A stretch of 10,932 nt of DNA, taken from contig MU646304.1 in assembly GCA_026770585.1 (NCBI GenBank), forward strand, positions 1,048,755 through 1,059,686, read 5' to 3'. The position numbers were made by a program, and so were the translations under genes. The stretch's first letter is position 1, and every line of letters begins with the position of its first letter. Positions 10,101 through 10,932 of this stretch are shown one piece after another. The notes beneath the pieces were generated by a model that did no database searches, was not told where the DNA came from, and worked only from the letters and a program-made list of their open reading frames with translations. The DNA comes from Baffinella frigidus (Eukaryota; Cryptophyceae; Cryptomonadales; Baffinellaceae).

Positions 10101-10221
10101 ATCACTTTCTCCCACTCACTCTCTCTCGCTCTGTCTCTCTCCCGCTATGCAATCCCGGGGAATCCAGGCGGTCGTATCACCTCATATGGGGTTCGATCCG
10201 TACACACACACTTTTCTCTGA
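2..10221 (+). CDS. Multi-exon gene (5' partial) for an ankyrin-repeat protein with an unfamiliar N-terminal region carrying two CxxC pairs
   Basis: Span of the joined model; exons are listed separately. The 14 internal exons plus a tentative last one join in frame to 444 residues. Residues 1-220 match no family I recognise and contain CPEC (103-106) and CGYC (194-197), a possible split zinc site. Residues about 225-410 form five ankyrin repeats: QLFAAARYGEADGIR, CTPLLAAADAGHVETVR, WTALLLAAQGNTSGHLAVV, RALHWAAWQGNAALAQALL and RTPLMLATRWAHLDTITALL. The TPLL of repeat two and the TALL of repeat three are 33 residues apart, although the coding sequence between them crosses three introns. Ankyrin repeats bind other proteins, so a scaffold role is inferred; no catalytic motif is seen. 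No signal peptide can be judged because the 5' end is missing. Introns run from about 170 to 1660 bases. Surest part: 4954-9768. Least sure: before 1700 and after 9800. Confidence 0.72.
49..300 (+). repeat. Direct repeat of an exon end with its donor (49-88 and 261-300)
   Basis: About 37 of 41 positions match between 49-88 and 261-300, covering the end of the first exon, its GT donor and the first intron bases. In the second copy the piece 262-285 is preceded by CCACAG and followed by GTGCGC. It could therefore be spliced as an eight-codon mini-exon (DGVWELPA), in frame. It is an echo exon in the sense used in the findings. Confidence 0.7.
222..250. repeat. Short inverted repeat CTTCCGAAAT/ATTTCGGAAG
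   Basis: Ten-base arms flank about nine bases (around 222-250). It lies in the first intron. No role is evident. Confidence 0.5.
318..430. repeat. Minisatellite built on AACCGGAACCGGGAA
   Basis: Five imperfect copies of AACCGGAACCGGGAA are separated by short variable spacers such as CCTTGCC and CCTTGAACC. All three forward frames and the reverse frames stay open through it, giving artefact peptides such as PTGTGKPTGTG. It sits in the first intron. The copies are adjacent and the spacers are repetitive, so it is not a CRISPR array. Confidence 0.85.
473..542. repeat. Tandem copies of the MITE terminal sequence
   Basis: Three adjacent copies of a CGTCACCTgATAGATTaTAT-like 20-mer start at 473, 497 and 523, spaced about 25 bases. 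Another stands alone at 93-113. The third is the left end of the 142-bp element, so terminal repeats have multiplied without the body. Confidence 0.8.
523..664. mobile_element. MITE-like element, 142 bp, with 20-bp perfect terminal inverted repeats
   Basis: The left end CGTCACCTGATAGATTATAT (523-542) is the exact reverse complement of 645-664. The interior of about 100 bases has no coding potential, as expected for a non-autonomous DNA transposon. It sits in the first intron. I cannot assign a superfamily because no clear target-site duplication is visible. Confidence 0.8.
711..738. repeat. Partial copy of the 40-bp TIR unit (right end plus flank)
   Basis: GTCAACTTggAAatagTCGG resembles the right end and following flank of the copies at 5599, 5775 and 5895 (GTCAACTT, then gaatggTCGGtcaaccc). 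Only the right half is recognisable. Confidence 0.5.
892..931 (-). mobile_element. 40-bp TIR unit, reverse-orientation copy
   Basis: On the minus strand it reads AAGTTGACGGATTTGTACCG and ends GTTAACTT. The ends are inverted 8-mers AAGTTGAC/GTCAACTT with one difference. Three more 40-bp copies lie at 5599-5638, 5775-5814 and 5895-5934. It is too short to encode anything and may be a minimal MITE or part of a larger dispersed repeat. Confidence 0.75.
1072..1152 (+). CDS. Exon, unfamiliar N-terminal segment (27 codons)
   Basis: Acceptor GGTGGCAG|GTGAAC, open frame VNATAYWACWEEALASQGG continuing KGSSRAWE, then donor GAG|GTTGTA running straight into telomere-like repeats. It is phase 0 at both ends, so it fits the exon before and either option after (1399 or 1535). 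The composition looks coding, but no domain is recognised and the piece is short. It includes one N-x-T sequon (NAT). Confidence 0.45.
1153..1398. repeat. Degenerate telomere-like tract forming an intron (CCCGAAA, then CCCCAAA variants)
   Basis: Starting at the donor GTTGTAAACC, the sequence is a run of 6- to 8-base units: first AAACCCG, then ACCCAAC, then CCCCAAA with drift. It ends CTACACCAG before 1399. Long open frames on both strands here (forward NPKPETRNPKP-like, reverse VWGLGFGVWG-like) follow from the repeat and are not genes. Confidence 0.85.
1399..1425 (+). CDS. Optional 27-nt micro-exon, or echo of the next exon
   Basis: CACCAG|GTCGCCGCG to AGTATG|GTCAAA encodes VAARHNGSM in phase 0 at both ends, so it can be included or skipped without changing frame. 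VAARHNGS resembles an ankyrin helix. However, its first bases also resemble the start of the exon at 1535 (CCAGGTtGCgagagcg), and echo copies are common here, so it may be a non-functional copy. It is not included in the 444-residue model. Confidence 0.25.
1426..1534. repeat. CCCTAAA telomere-like tract ending at a proposed acceptor
   Basis: Four to five consecutive CCCTAAA units, followed by CCCTGAA/CCCTCAA variants, end CCCTAAACCAG|GTT. The same string CCCTAAACCAG|GT precedes the exon at 4954. The tract holds almost no AG, so the first good AG is the exon boundary. Confidence 0.85.
1535..1662 (+). CDS. Exon, basic unfamiliar segment (42 codons plus 2 bases)
   Basis: After CCCTAAACCAG the frame reads VARACGKSVRKWRGNPFGER, then ATDDFMRKRALAGRLEAF and SWSP, to the donor CCTTG|GTTATG. 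The leftover two bases TG plus the first G of the exon at 3321 make Trp, so the phase fits across a 1658-base intron. Without splicing, the frame stops a few codons later. The intron is long and the donor ordinary, so this link is only moderately supported. Confidence 0.45.
2144..2310. repeat. Direct repeat around TTCGAAATG (2144-2202 and 2255-2310)
   Basis: Two copies about 108 bases apart share TTCGAAATG, GGTGTGATG and CTTTGCGTC in the same order. A short telomere-like piece (2212-2240, CCCAAACCCTAAACCC) lies between them. No coding function is apparent. Confidence 0.7.
3127..3214. repeat. TATC tetranucleotide microsatellite
   Basis: Perfect CTAT units run to about 3175, then continue with TATG and TATC variants to about 3214. 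It lies about 100 bases before the acceptor at 3321. Its forward translation, YLSIYLSIYLSI, is an artefact. Confidence 0.97.
3243..3320. repeat. CT/GC microsatellite making up the polypyrimidine tract of the next exon
   Basis: About twelve TC units, then GCGCGCGCGC, then further CT-rich sequence to CTCCATCCAG|G. The repeat forms the pyrimidine tract of the acceptor at 3321, so its length could affect splicing of that exon. A similar CT run precedes the proposed last exon at 10168. Confidence 0.9.
3321..3477 (+). CDS. Exon with the first CxxC pair
   Basis: CATCCAG|G, then 52 codons beginning YSRWVEGDCPECNTIPPSPL and ending MRAMGGDLDALQ, then donor CTGCAG|GTGCTA. It enters in phase 2 and leaves in phase 0, matching GACAG|GAA of the next exon. 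CPEC could bind a metal together with CGYC about 90 residues later. The middle is basic (KSMRGKYNRY) with an N-I-S sequon. I recognise no family. It is open throughout and looks coding, with strong splice sites on both sides. Confidence 0.7.
3478..4215 (+). other. Intron with an echo donor and a telomere-like segment
   Basis: The string CGCTGCAGGT of the previous donor recurs at about 3641-3650, again followed by an A-rich run (CCAAAA against GCTAAAA). A CCCTAAA piece occupies 3933-3976. AATAAA occurs at about 3936 and 4188. Otherwise unremarkable. Confidence 0.55.
3933..3976. repeat. Short CCCTAAA telomere-like tract
   Basis: Five to six units (CCCTAAA, CCCTAAA, TCCTAAA, CCCTACA, CCCTAAA), sense strand C-rich, in the middle of an intron. 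Confidence 0.9.
4216..4328 (+). CDS. Exon, unfamiliar segment between the CxxC pairs
   Basis: CCGTTGACAG|GAAGTG opens EVRSEEFHEMYNISQLMHPD, then SLSARQRHFFHNGTSRV and two bases before CCG|GTACAC. Phase 0 in, phase 2 out. The TTGAC just upstream fits a branch point. The segment has two N-glycosylation-type sequons (NIS, NGT). Reading through the donor stays open for a long way only because the next intron is a CACGCGGGTATC-type repeat; the frame there gives repetitive peptides. Confidence 0.72.
4499..4734. repeat. Cluster of direct and inverted copies of an acceptor and exon start
   Basis: TTTTCCGCAGATACCCgTAC (from 4569) repeats the acceptor and first bases of the exon at 4717 (TTTTCCGCAGATACCCaTAC). 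Another version starts near 4499. Reverse copies (CGCGGGTATCTGC) alternate with forward ones, making hairpins such as 4576-4602. A separate stem TTCCACGG/CCGTGGAA lies at 4511-4542. The real acceptor may compete with its copies or be held in a hairpin. Confidence 0.8.
4717..4783 (+). CDS. Exon with the second CxxC pair
   Basis: CCGCAG|A, then YPYHATNVTCGYCDAVWERV and PW to donor TGG|GTAAGC, the closest to a consensus donor in the gene. Phase 2 in (completing Arg), phase 0 out. This is the only proposed acceptor followed by A instead of G. CGYC is the second CxxC and NVT another sequon. The exon start shares sequence with the intronic repeat cluster, so the exact acceptor is less certain than the donor. 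Confidence 0.68.
4784..4953. repeat. Intron made almost entirely of CCCTAAA-type repeats
   Basis: The donor GTAAGC runs straight into CCCTAAACCCTAAACCCTAA and the tract continues, with CCCTCAA, CCCTACA and CCCCAAA variants, to CCCTAAACCAG|GTG. Between the donor and the acceptor there is no AG. This is the clearest telomere-like intron in the window; a coding exon of the same protein lies on each side. Confidence 0.92.
4954..5041 (+). CDS. Exon entering the ankyrin domain
   Basis: AACCAG|GTGCTC gives VLDPERGEELLDTTFEWSLK followed by KQLFAAARY and one base before ACG|GTCCCC. Phase 0 in, phase 1 out. QLFAAARYG is the first helix of ankyrin repeat one; the rest of the repeat is in the exon at 5472. 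Both CxxC exons lie upstream, so the ankyrin domain follows that region directly. Confidence 0.8.
5303..5361 (+). pseudogene. Echo copy of the next ankyrin exon (first half), or alternative exon
   Basis: Closely matches 5462-5520, including the acceptor CGGCAG|GG. From 5313 it reads GDADGIREMVATDME and has a possible donor GAG|GTCAGC at 5357. If unspliced, the frame ends at TAA after VSQF, where AT-rich sequence interrupts it. The 44-base piece 5313-5356 equals 5472-5515 in length and phase, so it could replace the first half of that exon. Confidence 0.7.
5387..5441. repeat. Three direct copies of TTTACTACACAA
   Basis: Copies start at 5387, 5411 and 5430. They interrupt the echo exon's homology. 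The same ACTACACA end recurs at 9815 as one arm of a 50-bp inverted repeat, which suggests a small mobile unit. Confidence 0.75.
5472..5582 (+). CDS. Ankyrin exon with a GC donor
   Basis: CGGCAG|GG, then EADGIRAMVATDMGVSLAWR and DDDDDHCTPLLAAADA plus G. It completes ankyrin repeat one and opens repeat two (CTPLLAAADAG). The expected end is ACGCAG|GCTCTT, a GC dinucleotide where a GT would be expected; a later copy of the same edge (5713) has GT. Phase 1 in and out, matching GCAG|GC of the exon at 6343. An internal GGG|GTGAGC at 5516 could instead join the copy at 5641. GC donors are known in dinoflagellates; a sequencing error or lost splice site is the alternative. Confidence 0.75.
5599..5638 (+). 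mobile_element. 40-bp TIR unit, copy b
   Basis: AAGTTGACGGGTTTGTACCG to GTCAACTT, with 8-base inverted ends. It lies directly between the exon at 5472 and its partial copy at 5664. The AG just after its right end (5639-5640) could act as the acceptor for that copy. Confidence 0.8.
5641..5713 (+). pseudogene. Partial second copy of the ankyrin exon end with a GT donor; alternative exon
   Basis: Bases 5664-5713 repeat the end of the exon at 5472 (DDHCTSLLAAGDA) but with ACGCAG|GTCTGT. If entered at CTTAG|GAA (5641), it reads EWSAKPSCDDNDDHCTSLLA plus AGDA and one base. That is phase 0 in and phase 1 out, so it fits 5472-5515 (or 5313-5356) upstream and 6343 downstream. It is either an exon used instead of the GC-donor end, or debris. 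Confidence 0.55.
5775..5814 (+). mobile_element. 40-bp TIR unit, copy c
   Basis: AAATTGAC to GTCAACTT with ATGTGTACCGCACAAC between. Flanked by CCGCTCC-like sequence on the left and GAGAATGATCGGTGAACCC on the right, as in copies b and d, so the duplicated unit extends beyond the 40 bases. A further echo of the donor GGCAGGTCTCAGCCGATTTT follows at 5835. Confidence 0.78.
5895..5934 (+). mobile_element. 40-bp TIR unit, copy d
   Basis: AAGTTGACGGAGTTGTACCA to GGAAACTT; the right end has two changes. The flank GAGAATGGTCGGTCA matches the other copies. Confidence 0.75.
6010..6152. repeat. G-rich degenerate telomere-like stretch and hairpin
   Basis: Bases 6010-6095 are GGGGTTTTGG/GGTGTTCGG-like, the opposite orientation to most tracts here. 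It is followed by a hairpin with 13-base arms GACCCTGCAGGAC (6105-6117) and GTCCTGCAGGGTC (6140-6152). From there to 6342 I see only the branch-point-like CGGCTAAC before the next exon. Confidence 0.65.
6343..6386 (+). CDS. Ankyrin exon (helix pair of repeat two)
   Basis: CTAACGCAG|GC, then HVETVRALLELGAE, then GAG|GTGAGT, a near-consensus donor. Phase 1 in (completing Gly), phase 0 out. With the previous and next exons it gives the standard repeat DAGHVETVRALLELGAEVSA. CGGCTAAC lies just upstream as a likely branch point. Confidence 0.87.
6428..6500. repeat. CATCACAG-rich repeat
   Basis: CATCACAG occurs about four times, and related ATCAC units add to it. It lies in the intron 6387-6999. 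It introduces several AGs, unlike the telomere-like introns. Confidence 0.65.
6741..6838. repeat. Telomere-like tract in the opposite orientation (GGGTTT-rich)
   Basis: Units such as GGGGTTTGGGGTTTT, TAGGGTTCAG and GGGTTCAGGTTTAGG are G-rich on the sense strand, while most intronic tracts are C-rich. It lies within the intron 6387-6999 and is highly degenerate. Confidence 0.75.
6862..6895 (+). repeat. Echo of the next ankyrin exon's acceptor and start
   Basis: CGCGGGGAACTCCGCAGGTC and the following TCGGC match CGCGGGGAATGCCACAGGTC at 6983 with about 24 of 30 identities, then diverge. This copies the acceptor plus about nine exon bases, 117 bases upstream of the true one. Confidence 0.7.
7000..7050 (+). 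CDS. Ankyrin exon (start of repeat three)
   Basis: CCACAG|GTC, then VSARDDRNWTALLLAAQ, then CTCAG|GTCCGC; 17 codons, phase 0 at both ends. Aspartates before the TALL helix and LLLAAQG are typical of the loop and first helix. TALL here is exactly 33 residues after TPLL of the exon at 5472 in the joined protein. Confidence 0.85.
7059..7183. repeat. CCCTAAA/CCCCAAA telomere-like tract with a 48-bp internal duplication
   Basis: It starts just after the donor at 7051. The block CTCACGCCCCAAACCCTCCA plus ACCTAAACCATACACCC occurs twice (about 7102 and 7146), so part of the tract has recently duplicated as a block. Confidence 0.85.
7361..7770. repeat. Tandem duplication of an exon-bearing intron segment
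   Basis: The block from GGTCGCAG(A/G)GGAA through CCCGCCCGT, GGCTCGAAT and TTATCATG to CACAAATTC occurs at 7367-7463 and again at about 7679-7767. Both begin with the acceptor of the exon at 7995. The first bases of that exon thus occur four times: 7373, 7510, 7687 and 7995. Confidence 0.8.
7510..7566 (+). pseudogene. Ankyrin exon copy ending in a stop (possible poison exon)
   Basis: GGTCGCAG|GGG, then GNTSGHVVIVNLLLAAGA and TAA at 7564. It closely matches GNTSGHLAVVNLLLDAGA of the exon at 7995, and its acceptor is intact. The matching donor region (SVDE|GT) is missing. If joined to the exon at 7000, the frame fits and the protein would stop after two and a half ankyrin repeats. Its differences are largely conservative, as expected if it was once a working exon. 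Confidence 0.75.
7779..7918. mobile_element. Foldback element with 60-base arms
   Basis: 7779-7838 and 7859-7918 are reverse complements with about two differences, around a 20-base loop. The arms include GGGGTAGTTAGGC, CGGCATTGCCTAGGACC and CTCCTACCGTAGGCC. CCTAGGACC and CTACCGTAGG recur in the foldback at 10719-10825, and CTACGGTAGGC near 955 and 8243. It sits about 75 bases before the acceptor at 7995. Confidence 0.9.
7995..8060 (+). CDS. Ankyrin exon (helix pair of repeat three)
   Basis: GGTCGCAG|GGG, then GNTSGHLAVVNLLLDAGASV and DE, then GAG|GTACTC. Phase 0 at both ends. HLAVVNLLLDAGASVD is a textbook second ankyrin helix and loop. It is the only one of the four copies with both splice sites. 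Confidence 0.88.
8565..8700 (+). repeat. Two echoes of the next ankyrin exon's start
   Basis: TTTTCAGGAGGGGCAGCCTC with GGAAATCAGTACCGC (about 8560-8612) parallels GCAGGAGGGGGGGCTAC with GGAAACAGTTACGC of the exon at 8789, and has a possible donor CCAG|GTCCTA. CTCCCGCGCAGGCAGGGGGG (from about 8667) repeats the acceptor region again. Confidence 0.65.
8704..8741. repeat. Opposed telomere-like units, G-rich then C-rich
   Basis: AGGGTTCAGGGTTTAGGGTC then TAGGGTG is followed at once by TAAACCCTAAAA. This order (TTTAGGG units then CCCTAAA units, 5' to 3') is that expected of a telomere end-to-end joint, but at this length it could equally be a small inversion. Confidence 0.75.
8789..8861 (+). CDS. 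Ankyrin exon (start of repeat four)
   Basis: GCACGCAG|GAG, then EGGLREHGNSYARGFRALHW plus AAWQ and one base before AAG|GTTCAA. Phase 0 in, phase 1 out. FRALHWAAWQG is a clear ankyrin first helix. About twelve extra residues (the GGLREHGNSYARG area) lengthen the loop between repeats three and four to 45 residues instead of 33. Confidence 0.83.
8862..9208. repeat. Telomere-like intron (about 335 of 347 bases)
   Basis: From GTTCAACCCTGCACCCTAAC to CCCCTTTCCAG it is CCCTAAA/CCCTACA units. It includes six perfect CCCTAAA in a row at about 9071-9113 and a CCCTACA-rich sub-block at 8941-8993. I count one internal AG (about 9062) and one internal GT (about 9053). Confidence 0.93.
9209..9308 (+). CDS. 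Ankyrin exon (repeat four end and repeat five start)
   Basis: TTTCCAG|GC completes Gly, then NAALAQALLARGVEVDAREG, GEWLRTPLMLAT and two bases before ACG|GTGCCT. Phase 1 in, phase 2 out. ALAQALLARGVEVDA is a full second helix and loop, and LRTPLMLATR opens repeat five. Confidence 0.88.
9309..9432. repeat. CCCTAAA-type tract at the 5' end of an intron
   Basis: From just after the donor to about 9432: CCCTAAA with CCCACA, ACTCTAC and CCCTAGA variants. Confidence 0.88.
9463..9660. repeat. Three tandem copies of an acceptor-bearing unit
   Basis: Units of about 75-85 bases start near 9463, 9549 and 9623. Each carries GCACGATCA- or GACACGATCA-like sequence, followed in the first two by GTGTyGGACACA and CGyGCTTTA-like sequence. 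Units two and three share GTGTAGGTGGGCGCACCTGG and ACACGATCA exactly. The third contains the real acceptor at 9638. Confidence 0.85.
9567..9638 (+). CDS. Possible 72-nt in-frame extension of the next exon
   Basis: GTGTAG|GTGG at 9566 is an exact copy of the acceptor at 9638. Using it adds 24 codons (WAHLDTISVGHTHRALTDAR then GGCR) with no stop and in the same phase. The result would repeat WAHLDTI twice, widening repeat five. Whether it is used cannot be told from DNA. Confidence 0.35.
   Translation: MGAPGHDQCRTHTPRFNGRSRGV
9639..9768 (+). CDS. Ankyrin exon (repeat five end and capping half repeat)
   Basis: GTGTAG|G completes Arg (ATR|W), then WAHLDTITALLDGGADATLR, DAKDFTSHELAQHLFVAYQM and PNE to GAG|GTTTGT. 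Phase 2 in, phase 0 out. The last part (FTSHELAQHLF) matches the way ankyrin domains often end in a capping helix. If the donor is not used, the frame runs 31 more codons (VCPGKRVFLLESATEL onward) to TAG at 9859-9861. Confidence 0.88.
9815..9864. repeat. 50-bp unit with TTACTACACA inverted ends
   Basis: TTACTACACA (9815-9824) and TGTGTAGTAA (9855-9864) are exact reverse complements. The left end recurs three times at 5387-5441, where it is also followed by a GGGTG string. It lies just after the last ankyrin exon. Confidence 0.75.
10020..10143. repeat. CT microsatellite
   Basis: CTCTCTTTCTCT variants, then about 20 CT units, then CACTCTCT-like sequence to 10143. It lies 25 bases before the possible acceptor at 10167, as at 3243-3320. 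Confidence 0.96.
10168..10221 (+). CDS. Possible last exon with stop codon
   Basis: GGAATCCAG|GCG follows a CT-rich run. In the required phase 0 it reads AVVSPHMGFDPYTHTFL and stops at TGA (10219-10221), giving 444 residues in all. Alternatives are an exon at 9878 (ILCIFFLLFVSTLTPVDE then TGA, after CCAG|A) or read-through from 9768. None can be preferred with confidence; this one keeps the AG|G pattern. Confidence 0.3.
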   Translation, partial: AVVSPHMGFDPYTHTFL

Positions 10222-10521
10222 CACCGCGCTTGTGAGGGCTGGTGGTTGTCCCGTGGGTCTAAGCAGCGTCAAGTTGACCGGTCGCCTTAAGTGAACACAC
10301 CGTAGCCTTGTGTCGTGTCAAAGATAGCCTGATCGGATGACAATGCATTGCGGCATGCTGGTATCTCGAAACCTGCGTATACACAGCCTTGGTCGGGGTG
10401 CATACATGGCGTGTCGGGCAGTGTGTATAGCAATACACCTCTCACTCATATCTGAAGACCCCCCCACCCCCCCCTCCCCGGGCAGACCTCAACAATTCCG
10501 CTGCAGATACCCAGTGGAACT

Positions 10522-10669
10522 TATCTCAGGAAACGAGTTCTAAAACTCGTTTTCTTAAGTCAATTCCTCTACAAATTTGTCAACTTATGCGGAGAGTAAA
10601 GAATAAGTTGACGAATTTGTAGGGGAATTGACTTAAGAAAATGAGTTTTAGAACTCGTTTTCTGAGATA
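10522..10669. mobile_element. Foldback element with 66-base arms
   Basis: 10522-10587 and 10604-10669 are reverse complements with only a few differences, around a 16-base loop (TGCGGAGAGTAAAGAA). The inner arm ends CAAATTTGTCAACTTA and TAAGTTGACGAATTTG share AAGTTGACGgATTTG with the 40-bp TIR units, so the two families may be related. Confidence 0.92.
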
Positions 10670-10718
10670 GGGTGGCCGAGCCCCGAGTGCTGGCGGGCAT
10701 GTTGGCATCACTCACGGT

Positions 10719-10825
10719 GTATCCCTTAAGTGCCCAGGTAGGCAAATTTGACGGCCACGAGGTCCTAGGAAGGTCCTAGGGCCCTACCGTAGGGCGTATG
10801 AGCCTACTGGGCACTTAAGGGATAC
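10719..10825. mobile_element. Foldback element with 25/24-base arms
   Basis: GTATCCCTTAAGTGCCCAGG plus TAGGC (10719-10743) pairs with 10802-10825, with one base missing. The interior has GGTCCTAGG twice and GCCCTACCGTAGGGC, motifs shared with the foldback at 7779-7918. Confidence 0.88.
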
Positions 10826-10932
10826 ATGGCGGCCGTGCAGGTAGTAACCACGGCCTCTCGCTAACGGGATCTCTCACTCCCCCGGCAAGTCCCACCGATG
10901 ATGCGGCGCACCCCCCTCGATTGCTGCCCGGG

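Larger units (their letters stand above)
10222..10932. other. Non-coding 3' region with foldbacks
   Basis: Beyond the proposed stop I see a half copy of the 40-bp unit (CAAGTTGACC near 10270), C-runs at about 10459-10479, and two foldback elements. No further ankyrin exon, tRNA or minus-strand gene is recognisable. Confidence 0.6.

Noticed and set aside
1-10932. A chromosome end (true telomere)
   Set aside because: Telomere-like tracts are short, degenerate, scattered and flanked by coding exons on both sides, and none reaches a window edge. They are interstitial.

Overview
The window looks like nuclear DNA of a microbial eukaryote, probably an alga. There is no operon, Shine-Dalgarno site, tRNA or rRNA. 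It carries plant-type telomere-like repeats (CCCTAAA/TTTAGGG), microsatellites, foldback and TIR elements, and one protein spread over many short exons on the + strand. Thirteen of fourteen proposed acceptors read AG|G, all fourteen exons with a donor end in G, and one proposed donor is GC. That pattern is reported for dinoflagellates, so a dinoflagellate is my best guess (low to moderate confidence). Other CCCTAAA-type algae remain possible.

Gene model. I reconstruct one + strand gene from the left edge (5' end missing) to about 10221. Its exons are 2-73, 1072-1152, 1535-1662, 3321-3477, 4216-4328, 4717-4783, 4954-5041, 5472-5582, 6343-6386, 7000-7050, 7995-8060, 8789-8861, 9209-9308, 9639-9768 and possibly 10168-10221. 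Every junction keeps the reading frame and the chain encodes 444 residues. The N-terminal part (residues 1 to about 220) is unfamiliar and holds two CxxC pairs. The C-terminal part is about five ankyrin repeats plus a half-repeat cap, so the product is probably a protein-binding scaffold. The ankyrin half is well supported: repeat two to repeat three comes out at the canonical 33-residue spacing only after three introns are removed. The exons before 1700 and after 9800 are weaker.

Introns. Several are built mostly of degenerate CCCTAAA repeats (1153-1534, 4784-4953, 8862-9208, part of 7051-7994 and 9309-9638). These tracts contain almost no AG or GT and carry CTAAA/CTAAC strings that could serve as branch points. 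Other introns hold partial copies ('echoes') of the neighbouring exon's edge together with its splice site. They occur for the exons at 2-73, 4717, 5472, 7000, 7995, 8789 and 9639, and more doubtfully for 1535 and 3321-3477. Some echoes could act as alternative or poison exons.

Other elements. There are four copies of a 40-bp TIR unit (892, 5599, 5775, 5895), a 142-bp MITE-like element (523-664) with extra tandem ends upstream, and foldbacks at 7779-7918, 10522-10669 and 10719-10825. There are also a CCGGAACCGGGAA minisatellite (318-430), TATC and CT microsatellites, and a CT-rich run before the last proposed exon. I see no convincing gene on the minus strand; the long minus-strand ORFs lie over repeats.
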